Notes: a model not told the origin generated them from the letters alone. A stretch of 64,000 nt of DNA from Conus ventricosus (GCA_018398815.1 CM031622.1:25275597-25339596), one strand, 5' to 3'. Positions 10,714 through 21,528 are shown, counted from the stretch's first letter. Numbers and translations: made by a program.

Positions 10714-12345
10714 GTGAACTCTGTGTTCTCTGTTCGCAGAAATCAATAAAGTCAGTGTGAACTGTGTGTTCTCTGTTTGCAGAAATCAATAAAGTCAGTG
10801 TGAACTCTGTGTTCTCTGTTTCGCAGAAATCAATAGTCAGTGTGAACTGTGTGTTCTCTGTTTGCAGAAATCAATAAAGTCAGTGTGAATTCTGTGTTCT
10901 CTGTTTGCAGAATTAAATCAATAAAGTCAGTGTGAACTGTGTTCTCTGTTCGCAGAAATCAATAGTCAGTGTGAACTGTGTGTTCTCTGTTTGTAGAAAT
11001 CCACTTAAGTCAATGTTATCTATGAAGTTCTTTGTTTGTTGAAATCAATAAAGTCAGTGTGAATTCTGTGTTCTCTGTTTGCAGAAATCAATAAAGTCAT
11101 TGTGAACGGTGTGTTCTCTGTTTGCAGAAATCAATAAAGTCAGTGAGAACTGTGTGTTCTCTGTTTGTGGAAATCAATAAAGTCAGTGTGAACGGTGTTC
11201 TCTGTTTGTACAAATCAATAAAGTCAGTGTGAACTGTATGTTTTCTGTTCGCAGAAATCAATAAAGTCAGTGTGAACTGTGTGTTGTCAATATGCTCTTT
11301 GTTTATTGAAATCCAATACAGTCAGTGTTACTATGTAGTTCTCTGATTGTAGACATCCAATACAGTCAGTGTTATCTATGTAGTTCTCTGATTGTAGATA
11401 TCAAATACAGTCAGTGTTATCAATGTAATTCTCTGATTGTAGATATCCCTACAGTCAGTGTTATCTATGTAGTTCTCTGATTGAAGACATCCATCCCAGT
11501 GTTATCTATGTAGTTCTCTGATTGTAGATACCCAAGATAGTCAGTGTTATCTATGTATTCTCTGATTGTAGACATCCAATACAGTCAGTGTTATCTATGT
11601 AGTTCTCTGATTGTAGACATCCAATACAGTCAGTGTTATCTATGTAGTTCTCTGATTGTAGACATCCAATACAGTCAGTGTTATCTATGTAGTTCTCTGA
11701 TTGTAGACATCCAATACAGTCAGTAGTTTTATCTATTGTAGTTCTCTCTGATTGTCAGAACATCCAATACAGTCAGTGTTATCTATGTAGTTCTCTGATT
11801 GTAGATATCAAAGTCAGTGTTATCTATGTATTCTCTGATTGTGATTAATACAGTCAGTGTTATCTATGTATTCTCTGATTGTAGATATCCCTACAGTCAG
11901 TGTTATCTATGTAGTTCTCTGATTGAAGACATCCAATACAGTGTTATCTATGTAGTTCTCTGATTGTAGATATCCAAGACAGTCAGTGTTATCTATGTAG
12001 TTCTCTGATTGTAGATATCCAATACAGTCAGTGTTATCTATGTAGTTCTCTGATTGTAGATATCCAATACAGTCAGTGCTATCTATGTAGTTCTCCGATT
12101 GTAGATATCCAATATAGTCAGTGTTATCTATGTAGTTCTCTGATTGTCAATATCCAACATAGTCAGTGTTATCTATGTAGTTCTCTGATTGTCGATATCC
12201 AATATAGTCAGTGTTATCTATGTAGTTCTCCGATTGTTAGATATCCAGTACAGTCAGTGTTATCTATATAGTCCTCTAAAGAAATCCAATTAAGTCAGTG
12301 TTAACGTATGGTCCCTGTTGGCACAAATCCAGTACAGTCAGTGTT
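10714..12345 (+). repeat. 43-45 bp satellite, block 2 (two variants)
   Basis: From 10714 to about 11300 the monomers match block 1. From about 11300 to 12300 the unit changes to a 45 bp variant: TGTAGATATCCAATACAG, then TCAGTGTTATC, then TATGTAGTTCTCTGAT. The CAGTCAGTGTTA and GTTCTCTG parts stay constant. On the minus strand the CTGAC and CAG-AGAAC elements are kept. The run 11566-11710 has nearly identical 45 bp units, which points to recent local expansion. Confidence 0.95.
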
Positions 12346-12354
12346 AATTGTGTA

Positions 12355-12890
12355 CTTGACACAACTAGCAAACAGATAACAAACTATTTAAAATCCGTCC
12401 AAACCTGAAAGACTTTTTACTATGTTACCAAAGTGGCCGTAACTTTTAGACAAAACAGTCTTGTGCCGTTTGCATACAGGCCACTAGTTTTACACCCATT
12501 CTTATCTTTTACAAGGTGAAGAAGCTCCGTGGTGTGTTCCATGTCATGTTCCACTCACAGTGATACATACTCTTCTAGAGTGTTGGGACTTGCACGATGT
12601 GGGACATAAACACTTTACAGCAGACTCCATCAAAACCTTGTTCAGAGACGGCTCACCTGACGTGATCTTTGAATTTCTTAAAGAGATTAACACTTTTCAT
12701 CTGGTCTAATATTTTATGGAAGAAATAATTTTAACAAGGTTTCTGGTGCATTTTTAGAAGGTGTATTTCAAAGAGATGTGTGATTCTTTTTTTATTTAAC
12801 AGCTTGTGAGTTGACTTCAACATGGTGACAGCCCTGATATGGCCCTTTGCAGTTGGCTGGGCTTTAAGCAACATCACCTTACCTTACCTA
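12355..12890 (+). mobile_element. 5'-truncated LINE tail with (TTACC)n end
   Basis: A 536 bp insertion in the satellite. It encodes the very C-terminal part of a LINE ORF2: a GEEA-like segment, a CHV/CHVP Cys-His pair, TVKHILLEC-like residues and a FHLI-stop end. An untranslated tail follows, ending CCTGATATGGCCCTTTGC..., ATAAGCAACAT and CACCTTACCTTACC. The word AATTGTGTA flanks it (12346-12354 and 12891-12899), a likely target-site duplication, although the satellite itself contains similar words. The same family recurs at least ten more times in the window. Confidence 0.85.
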
Positions 12891-14815
12891 AATTGTGTAG
12901 TTCTCTGTTGGCCACAAGTCCAATACAGTGTTAACTGTGTAGTTCTCTGTTGGGACAAGTCCAATACAGTGTTAACTGTGTAGTTCTCTGTTGGGACAAG
13001 TCTAACACAGTCAGTGTTAACTGTGTAGTTCTCTGTTGGCACAAGTCCAATACAGTGTTAACTGTGTAGTTCACAGTTGGCACAAGTCCAATACAGTGTT
13101 AACTGTGTAGTTCTCTGTTGGGACAAGTCCAATACAGTGTTAACTGTGTAGTTCTCTGTTGGGACAAGTCTAACACAGTCAGTGTTAACTGTGTAGTTCT
13201 CTGTTGGGACAAGGTCTAACACAGTCAGTGTTAACTGTGTAGTTCTCTGTTGGCACAAGTCCAATACAGTGTTAACTGTGTAGTTCACAGTTGGCACAAG
13301 TCCAATACAGTCAGTGTTAACTGTGTAGTTCTCAGTTGGGACAAGTCTAACATGGTCAGTGTTAACTGTGTATTCTCAGTTGGGACAAGTCTAACACAGT
13401 GTTAACTGTGTAGTTCTCTGTTGGCACAAGTCCAATACACTCAGTGTTAACTATGTAGTTCTCTGTTGGGACAAGTCTAACATGGTCAGTGTTTAACTGT
13501 AGTTCTCAGTTGGGACAAGTCTAACACAGTGTTAACTGTGTAGTTCTCAGTTGGGACAAGTTTAACACAGTCAGTGTTAACTGTGTAGCTCTCTGTTGGG
13601 ACAAGTCTAACACAGTCAGTGTTAACTGTGTAGTTCTCTGTTGGGACAAGTCTAATACAGTCAGTGTTAACTGTGTAGTTCTCTGTTGGGACAAGTCTAA
13701 CACAGTCAGTGTTAACTGTGTAGTTCTCTGTTGGGACAAGTCTAACACAGTCAGTGTTAACTGTGTAGCTCTCTGTTGGGACAAGTCTAACACAGTCAGT
13801 GTTAACTGTGTAGTTCTCAGTTGGGACAAGTCTAACACAGTCAGTGTCAACTGTGCAGCTCTCTGTTGGGACAAGTCTAATACCGTCAGTATTTACTGTA
13901 CAGCACTTGCCAGGGCAAGTCTAATACAGTGTTAACTGTGTAGTTCTCTGTTGGGACAAGTCTAATACCGTCAGTTTTTACTGAACAGCACTTTGCCAGG
14001 ACAAGTCTAATACAGTGTTAACTGTGTAGTTCTCTGTTGGACAAGTCTAATACAGTGTTAACTGTGTTGCTCTCTGTTGGGACAAGTCTAATACCGTCAG
14101 TATTTACTGTACAGCACTTTGCCAGGGCAAGTCTAATACAGTGTTAACTGTGTAGTTCTCTGTTGGGACAAGTCTAATACAGTGTTAACTGTGCAGCTCT
14201 CTGTTGGGACAAGTCTAATGCCGTCAGTAATTTACTGTACAGCACTTTGCCAGGGCAAGTCTAATACAGTGTTAACTGTGTAGTTCTCTGTTGGGACAAG
14301 TCCAATACAGTGTTAACTGTGTAGCTCTCTGTTGGGACAAGTCTAATACCGTCAGTATTTACTATACAGCACTTTGCCAGGGCAAGTCTAATACAGTGTT
14401 AACTGTGTAGTTCTCTGTTGGGACAAGTCTAATACAGTGTTAACTGTGCAGCTCTCTGTTGGGACAAGTCTAACACAGTCAGTGTTAACTGTGTAGTTCT
14501 CAGTTGGGACAAGTCTAACACAGTCAGTGTTAACTGTGCAGCTCTCTGTTGGGACAAGTCTAATACCGTCAGTATTTACTGTACAGCACTTTCCAGGGCA
14601 AGTCTAATACAGTGTTAACTGTGCAGCTCTCTGTTGGGACAAGTCTAATACCGTCAGTATTTACTGTACAGCACTTTGCCAGGGCAAGTCTAATACAGTG
14701 TTAACTGTGCAGCTCTCTGTTGGGACAAGTCTAATACCGTCAGTATTTACTGTACAGCACTTTGCCAGGGCAAGTCTAATACAGTGTTAACTGTGCAGCT
14801 CTCTGTTGGCACAAG
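12891..14815 (+). repeat. 45 bp satellite, block 3 (GGGACAAGTC variant)
   Basis: About 44 monomers, estimated from length. A typical unit reads GTTGGGACAAGTCTAACACA, then GTCAGTGTTAACTG, then TGTAGTTCTCT. Forms lacking GTCAG (40 bp) alternate with full ones. From 13880 to 14800 a higher-order pattern appears, with a diverged unit (CCGTCAGTATTTACTGTACA, GCACTTTGCCAGG) every second or third place. On the minus strand each unit keeps CTGAC, then a stretch ending TTGTCCCAACAG, then AGAAC, which is the best acceptor-like form of the family. Confidence 0.95.
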
Positions 14816-14818
14816 CCC

Positions 14819-14885
14819 AGTTTCAGTTTCATCAAGGTGTCACTGCGTGTTGACCAGTCGACATGCTGCACCACATCCACCGAGT
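14819..14885 (+). mobile_element. SINE fragment (GTTTCAGTTTCA type)
   Basis: The stretch CAGTTTCAGTTTCATCAAGG, then GTGTCACTGCGTG, then CACCACATCC matches the minus-strand element at 33606-33866 and the plus-strand fragment at 48383-48475. I recall this type of sequence as a common dispersed repeat in gastropods; that is memory, not a search. It starts the 240 bp spacer between the two satellites. Confidence 0.65.
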
Positions 14886-15065
14886 TTCCAGACCCACACT
14901 ATGCATGATTTAAAGCCGATGCATAAATACATTGATGACCGAGATCAGAACATCTAAGAAAAGTCTCTCACGGCAATGACTTACCAGATGTCTGAAAAAA
15001 ATTCACAGTGACTATTTTAAGTATCAAACCAAGCACCCTGCATACCCATCCATACAAATCCCTGC

Positions 15066-17600
15066 ATGGGCTCTGGACCAACTCACCGCAGTGCAAACAG
15101 TACAAAGGTTCTGGACCAACTCACCACAGAGCAAACTGTACATGGGTTCTGGACCAACTCACCACAGAGCAAACAGTACAAAGGTTCTGGACCAACTCAC
15201 CACAGAGCAAACTGTACATGGGTTCTGGACCAACTCACCACAGAGCAAACTGTACATGGGTTCTGGACCAACTAACCGCAGTGAAAAATGTATGTGGGTT
15301 TCTGGACCAACTCACCACAGAGCAAACTGTACATGGGTTCTGGACCAACTCACCGCAGTGAAAAATGTATGTGGGTTCTGGACCAACTCACCACAGAGCA
15401 AACTGTACATGGGTTCTGGACCAACTCACCGCAGTGCAAAATGTATGTGGGTTCTGGACCAACTCGCCCCAGTGAAAAATGTATGTGGGTTCTGGACCAA
15501 CTCACCACAGAGCAAACTGTACATGGGTTCTGGACCAACCACCGCAGTGAAAAATGTATGTGGGTTCTGGACCAACTCACCACAATGCAAACCGTAAATG
15601 GGTTCTGGACCAACTCACCACAATGCAAAATGTATGTAGGTTCTGGACCAACTCACCACAATGCAAAATGTATGTAGGTTCTGGACCAACTCACCACAAT
15701 GCAAAATGTATGTGGGTTCTGGACCAACTCACCACAATGCAAAATGTATGTGGGTTCTGGACCAACTCACCACAGTACAAACCGTACATGGGTTCTGGAC
15801 CAACTCACCACAATGCAAACCGTACATGGGTTCTGGACCAACTCACCACAATGCAAACCGTACATGGGCTCTGGACCAACTCACCACAATGCAAACCGTA
15901 CATGGGTTCTGGACCAACTCACCACAATGCAAAATGTATGTGGGTTCTGGACCAACTCACCACAATGCAAAATGTATGTGGGTTCTGGACCAACTCACCA
16001 CAATGCAAACCGTACATGGGTTCTGGACCAACTCACCACAATGCAAAATGTATGTGGGTTCTGGACCAACTCACCACAATGCAAAATGTATGTGGGTTCT
16101 GGACCAACTCACCACAATGCAAACCGTACATGGGTTCTGGACCAACTCACCACAATGCAAAATGTATGTGGGTTCTGGACCAACTCACCACAATGCAAAA
16201 TGTATGTGGGTTCTGGACCAACTCACCACAATGCAAAATGTATGTGGGTTCGGACCAACTCACCACAATGCAAAATGTATGTGGGTTCTGGACCAACTCA
16301 CCACAATGCAAACCGTACATGGGTTCTGGACCAACTTACCACAATGCAAAATGTATGTGCGTTCTGGACCAACTCACCACAATGCAAAATGTATGTGGGT
16401 TCTGGACCAACTCACCACAATGCAAAATGTATGTGGGTTCTGGACCAACTCACCACAATGCAAAATGTATGTGGGTTCTGGACCAACTCACCACAGTACA
16501 AACCGTACATGGGTTCTGGACCAACTCACCACAATGCAAACCGTACATGGGTTCTGGACCAACTCACCACAATGCAAACCGTACATGGGTTCTGGACCAA
16601 CTCACCACAATGCAAAATGTATGTGGGTTCTGGACTAACTCACCACAATGCAAAATGTATGTGGGTTCTGGACCAACTCACCACAATGCAAACCGTACAT
16701 GGGTTCTGGACCAACTCACCACAATGCAAACCGTAAATGGGTTCTGGACAAACTCACCACAATGCAAAATGTATTGGGTTCTGGACCAACTCACCACAAT
16801 GCAAACCGTACATGGGTTCTGGACCAACTCACCACAATGCAAAATGTATGTGGGTTCTGGACCAACTCACCACAATGCAAAATGTATGTGGGTTCTGGAC
16901 CAACTCACCACAATGCAAACCGTACATGGGTTCTGGACCAACTCACCACAATGCAAAATGTATGTGGTTCTGGACCAACTCACCACAATGCAAACTGTAC
17001 CTGGGTTCTGGACCAACTCACCACAATGCAAAATGTATGTGGGTTCTGGACCAACTTACCACAATGCAAATGTATGTGGGGTTCTGGACCAACTCACCAC
17101 AATGCAAAATGTATGTGGGTTCTGGACCAACTCACCACAATGCAAAATGTATGTGGGTTCTGGACCAACTCACCACAATGCAAAATGTATGTGGGTTCTG
17201 GACCAACTCACCACAATGCAAAATGTATGTGGGTTCTGGACCAACTCACCACAGTACAAACCGTACATGGGTTCTGGACCAACTTACCACAATGCAAACC
17301 GTACATGGGTTTCTGGACCAACTCACCACAATGCAAAATGTATGTAGGTTCTGGACCAACTCACCACAATGCAAAATGTATGTGGGTTCTGGACCAACTC
17401 ACCACAATGCAAACCGTACATGGGTTCTGGACCAACTCACCGCAGTGCAAAATGTATGTGGGTTTCGGACCAACTCACCACAATGCAAACCGTACATGGG
17501 TTCTGGACCAACTCACCACAATGCAAAATGTATGTCACTATGTGGGTTTCGGACCAACTCACCACAATGCAAACCGTACATGGGTTCTGGACCAACTCAC
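15066..17600 (+). repeat. 38 bp satellite seeded at the exon 4 donor
   Basis: About 67 monomers by length. A typical unit is GGGTTCTGGACCAACTCACC, then ACAATGCAAA, then ATGTATGT (type A) or CCGTACAT (type B). Between about 15880 and 16250 they are ordered A-A-B, a 114 bp higher-order unit. On the minus strand each unit reads TTTGCATTGTG, then GTGAGT, then TGGTCCAGAACCC. This matches the junction at the end of gene 1 exon 4 (TTTGCACTGCG, GTGAGT, TGGTCCAGAACCC), which is itself the first unit. A few monomers carry GTAAGT instead. Because 38 is not a multiple of three and the unit has no plus-strand stop, all three forward frames stay open for up to 1.8 kb; these are not taken as genes. Confidence 0.97.
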
Positions 17601-17840
17601 CGCAGTGCAAACGCACAATGTAGAGCCGGCCCTGATTCAGCACCTTCTTCACCTCCTCCACCGTCAGGGTCTCAAAGTTGTAGATCTCTGACAAGTTGGA
17701 GCCCTTGCTGGCGGCGCCGAAGCAGTAGTGTCCTGGTATCAGGCGGGGGTAGAGTTCCTCGATACGCTCGTGAAATCTGGATGCCAACTCACAGTTTTTG
17801 AAGTAACACACTCCCCTCTCGTTGGCCCCAGCAGCTATAC
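17601..17840 (-). CDS. Gene 1 exon 4: conserved-looking exon, function unknown
   Basis: A 240 nt exon with consensus borders: acceptor GGTGATTTACAG before 17840 and donor CACTGCG/GTGAGTTGG after 17601. It gives a split Gly codon, residues 92-170, and one base of the next codon. The encoded segment mixes hydrophobic, charged and aromatic residues like a folded domain, with motifs ERGVCYFKNCEL, RIEELYPRLIPGHYCFGA, SEIYNFETLTVEEVKKVL and GRLYIVRLHC. Four Cys are present, without a zinc-finger spacing. The other two minus frames have stops and codon usage favours this frame, so I am confident it is coding. I do not recognise the family and no activity should be inferred. The donor is the first repeat unit of the 38 bp satellite. 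If splicing used a donor deeper in the array, about 40 extra residues could be read before a stop. Confidence 0.78.
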
Positions 17841-18106
17841 CTGTAAATCACCAGCAGAGAAATGTGTTAGAATACTTTGTGGTGGTGAGGTGATGGTGGG
17901 TGATGGTGATGGTGGTGGAAGAAGCAACAGAAAGAAGGGTGGTGAGGGGCAGCCCTCTTCCATGTTCTTCAAGCGGTTGATACCCGCACGCTCTCAAACT
18001 GCTCCTTCCCATTCTTTTCCAAAAAAAAAACATCCTGCTCTCATCCTGCTGCAGTTCCACGAGTACACAGGGAACTGTCAGGGCAGGTCTCCGCTTGGCC
18101 ATCCAC

Positions 18107-18161
18107 CTGAGGAGACCCCAGGACTGCTGATGAAGTCAATGCGGGAAGTTTTCAGTAATAC
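18107..18161 (-). CDS. Gene 1 exon 3: 55 nt exon
   Basis: A short exon giving residues 73-90 plus one base of a Gly codon. The acceptor is TTTGAATCGGCACAG before 18161 and the donor is TCCTCAG/GTGGAT after 18107. It starts in phase 0 and ends in phase 1, which is exactly what is needed between exon 2 (phase 0 end) and exon 4 (which needs one base). The residues are KTSRIDFISSPGVSS with a VLL start. The intron to exon 4 is 266 bp. No motif is recognised. The evidence is phase agreement, splice consensus and an open frame; a chance match cannot be excluded for so short an exon. The competing model joins exon 2 directly to exon 4 through a weaker donor inside exon 2. Confidence 0.5.
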
Positions 18162-18289
18162 CTGTGCCGATTCAAAATAGGCAGGACGCTTATCTACCAA
18201 TAGTCCCCATCCTTGCCACTCCATCCTACAGCACACAACAGTTGCAGCTTTGCCGATCCATCCCTTGGTATATACTGTGGTGTCCCACC

Positions 18290-19450
18290 CTTTCCACCCC
18301 CTCCCGTGGCACACTTTCTAGTCGTGGCCGTCCTGTGGTATACGTTCTAGACATGGTCGTCCCGTGGCACACTTTCCAGTCAGGGCCATTCCATGGCACA
18401 CTTTCTAGCCATGACCATTGCACGGCACACTTTCTAGTCATGGCCATTCCACGGCACACTTTCTAGTCATGGCCATTCCATGGCACACTTTCTAGTCATG
18501 GCCATTCCATGGCACACTTTCTAGCCATGGCCATTGCATGGCACACTTTCTAGTCATGGCCATTCCACGGTACACTTTCTAGTCATGGCCATTCCATGGC
18601 ACACTTTCTAGTCATGGCCATTCCACAGCACACTTTCTACTCATGGCCATTCCATGGCACACTTTCCAGTCATGGCCATTCTACGGCACACTTTCTAGTC
18701 ATGGCCATTGCATGGCACACTTTCTAGTCATGGCCATTCCACAGCACACATTCTACTCATGGCTATTCCGTGGCACACTTTCTAGTCATGGCCATTCCAT
18801 GGCACACTTTCTAGTCATGGCCATTCCATGGCACACTTTCTAGTCATGGCTATTCCTTGGCACACTTTCTACGCATGGCCATTCCATGGCGCACTTCTAG
18901 TCATGGCCATCCCTTGGCATAGTTTCTACTCTAGGCCATTCCATGGCACACTTTCCAGTCATGGCCATCCCTTGGCTTACTTTCAAGTCATCACCATTTC
19001 ATGGTATACTTTCTAGTCATGGCCATCCTAGGGCACACTTTCTAGTCATGCTATTCCATGGCACACTTTCCCGTCATGGCCATTCCATGACACACTTTCT
19101 AGTCATGGCCATTCCATGGCACACTTTCTAGTCATGGCCACTCCATGACACACTTTCTAGTCATGGCCATTCCACGGCACACTTTCTAGTCATGGCCATT
19201 CCACGGCACACTTTCCCGTCATGGCCATTCCATGGCACACTTTCCCCGTCATGGCCATTCCATGGCACATTTTTCTAGTCATTGCCACCCCATGGTACAT
19301 GTTTCCCCCCTCCTTTTCAGTCATGGCCATTCCATGGCACACTCTCCAGTCATGGCCATTCCATGGCATACTTTCCGGTCATGGCCATTTCATGGCACAC
19401 TTTCCGGTCATGGCCATTTCATGGCACACTGTGAGGTCCCAGCCTTACTA
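18290..19450 (+). repeat. 29 bp minisatellite, about 40 copies
   Basis: The unit is GGCCATTCCATGGCACACTT then TCTAGTCAT, with frequent single changes (CAT/CGT, CCATGG/CCACGG, TCTAG/TCCAG). The ends are more diverged (18290-18380 and 19300-19510), as expected for an array growing from its centre. Its minus-strand unit does not resemble the nearby acceptor of gene 1 exon 3, unlike the splice-linked arrays elsewhere. It lies in gene 1 intron 2. Confidence 0.95.
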
Positions 19451-19510
19451 ACCCATCCCACACTTTGTACTCCCAGCTCTCCCAACCCGTCTCATGGCAC
19501 ACTGTGTGGT

Positions 19511-20620
19511 CCCTTAGGAATGGAGCAGTGTGACATTTCACACTGCTGGAATCAAAGGCTTTTCACCTGTGATATTTTCATCTGACAAACATCAGTGTCA
19601 TTTTTTTCTGACTTTTTTTTCTTTTTTACATTGGATGCCAAGATTTCATTTAATGCATTTGTTTTAAATGATATCAATCCTTGTGAGAGAAAAGTAAATG
19701 CTCTATCAAGTCATTCTTTGCATTTTATATATTCAGGTATGTCAACTATACAGAATATGACAATTGGCACTTGGTATGTTCTGCAACGAGACCATCAGCA
19801 TTTAATTTGATATGTTCAGCAAAATCAAACATCAGCATTTGATCACAGACACTTGTAATATTCAGCAATGTCAAATAATACAATTTTAAAACTGGTATTT
19901 GAAATGCTCAGCAATGCAAAAACACAATCTGACGACAATGATTTTATCAATGTAAGGATTCCACAATACCAAATACACAATCTGACGATAATAATGCTAA
20001 CAATGTAATGATATTTATACAAACATGATGCTCTATGGAAAATCATGAATCAGGGTCAAGTGTTTCGGAACGAGATTAAATTTTTATTTTTAAAAAGAGA
20101 GCTAATTCTAAAAAAAACAAATTATGAAAGGCCAATTTCAATTATCTTTCATATTCTCCAAGTTCTTTGCCTTTGCCTTTAAACTCTGAGGAAATTCAAT
20201 CATGACTGTTAACAAAAACCTGTATGGAATTTTCTTAATCTGGAACTGGCGACTTGTCCAAGATTTTAACAAACAGTGCTACTTATTACTTTAACTGGTG
20301 AGGGATCAAATCGCAAGTGTTAATAGCAGGATTGCTTTCAACACACACATAAACAAATACAAGGTTGTAAAATAATGATCCTTCATAAGCCTCATACAAC
20401 CCACACCCCTCCTCCTCAAAAAAACCACATACATCCTCCTTTTCTACCTCCTCTCTCTCTCTCTCTGTTTTACTTGATGTTAAGATGTTTCCAGATTGTC
20501 CTATCTCGACGTCATCTCCTTCATAACAGCCTCAAGAAATGCTGATCATTCAACGTCCATCTTGCGCTGAATTTGATGAGTTAAGTGATTGCTCATTCTT
20601 CATTTTTGATGTCCTAGTGT
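19511..20620. other. No feature recognised (gene 1 intron 2)
   Basis: AT-rich unique-looking sequence without recognisable exon, retroelement protein or tandem array. A short (CT)n tract lies at 20450-20465. A word pair CAATCTGACGA recurs at about 19926 and 19978, suggesting a small local duplication of about 52 bp. Confidence 0.5.
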
Positions 20621-20624
20621 TGTG

Positions 20625-20770
20625 TATCTTGCCTGAAGAAGACCTAAGAGGTCGAAACGCGTCGTTTTTGTCCTGTGATTGGTTTGTTCATGTTTGGGGG
20701 ATACAGTACTTTAACTTTTGAAGATTTGTTTAAATTTCCTCCCGCAGTCGCCTCACTTTGCAACTAAAGG
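20625..20770 (+). mobile_element. Fragment of the foldback family with hairpin motif
   Basis: It begins TTGCCTGAAGAAGACC, a short loop, AGGTCGAAACGCGTCG, then GTCCTGTGATTGG, and ends at CAGTCGCCTCACTTTGCAAC. The same parts occur in the same order on the minus strand of the arm at 5822-5975. It therefore represents one half of that element. The GACC/GGTC stem between CTGAAGAA and GAAAC could form a hairpin in RNA. Confidence 0.7.
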
Positions 20771-20848
20771 TTAAAATGTTTCATTCCATGAAAGATACCC
20801 AATTTACATACAAGATCATTCCTTTATACCCTTTTGTTTACTTATATG

Positions 20849-21450
20849 ACTGGCGCGAGATCAGGCAAACAGAAGTATTTCTCCAAAGATCAAGGTCTCA
20901 ATCCCCAGTGTTGAAATGCTACAGACTACTTACAAGACACATTACGTGACTGGCGCGAGATCAGGCAAACAGGAAGTATTTCTCCAAAGATCAAGGTCTC
21001 AATCCCCAGTGTTGAAATGCTAGCAGACTACTTACAAGACACATTACGTGACTGGTGAGAGATCAGGCAAACAGGAAGCATTTCTCCAAAGATCAAGGCC
21101 TCAATCCCTAACGTTGAAATGCTGCAGACTACTTACAGACACATAAAAAATAAATATGAATAAATAAAGACTGAAGGGTTTCCTAACAGGCCCAAAGGAA
21201 CCGAGCTCAGCAATATGCTAGATCAGACAAACTGGAAGTACTTCTCCAAAGATCAAGGCCTCAAAGATAAGATAAGATAATGTTGCTTATAGCCCAGCCG
21301 ACCGCAAAGGGCCACATCAGGGCTGTTCAAGGCCTCAATCCCCAATGTTAAAATGCTACAGACTACTTAAAGACACATGAAAAGTAAATGAATGAATGAG
21401 ACTGAAGAGTTTCCTACCAAGCCCAAAGGAACTGAGCTCAGCAATATGCT
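20849..21450 (+). repeat. Tandem repeat of about 102 and 175 bp units
   Basis: Three units of about 102 bp begin GACTGG(C/T)G(C/A)GAGATCAGG and contain TTTCTCCAAAGATCAAGG, GAAATGCT and CAGACTACTTA. A larger unit adds a segment with GAGTTTCCTA-like sequence, GCCCAAAGGAAC and GAGCTCAGCAATATGCT and occurs twice, ending near 21205 and 21452. The last copy is split by a 62 bp LINE-tail insertion. The array follows the proposed donor of gene 1 exon 2. Confidence 0.85.
21265..21326 (-). mobile_element. 62 bp LINE-tail insertion with target duplication
   Basis: An extremely 5'-truncated copy of the (TTACC)-tailed LINE. On the minus strand it reads ACAGCCCTGATGTGGCCC, the GGGCTATAAGCAACA part and a TTATC repeat tail. 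The 12 bp TCAAGGCCTCAA lies directly on both sides (21253-21264 and 21327-21338), a clear target-site duplication because the flanks join into an uninterrupted tandem-repeat unit. Confidence 0.9.
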
Positions 21451-21528
21451 GAGCACTGGGTGTTCGCCCCAGCTCTTCCCGTGGCCGCACGTCCAGGCAG
21501 ACAACTTTCAATGAGGTATGGGTCCCAC

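Noticed and set aside
3281..14815. CRISPR-like array
   Set aside because: The repeats are head-to-tail with no unique spacers, in a eukaryotic intron. It is a satellite.
15554..17347. A 597-residue plus-strand open frame with a repeated peptide
   Set aside because: It lies entirely in the 38 bp satellite. All three forward frames are open because the unit lacks stops, and there is no codon bias, start context or splice evidence.
20625..20670. Calling the hairpin motif a working hammerhead ribozyme
   Set aside because: There is an extra base before stem II and almost no stem I pairing; reported only as hammerhead-like.
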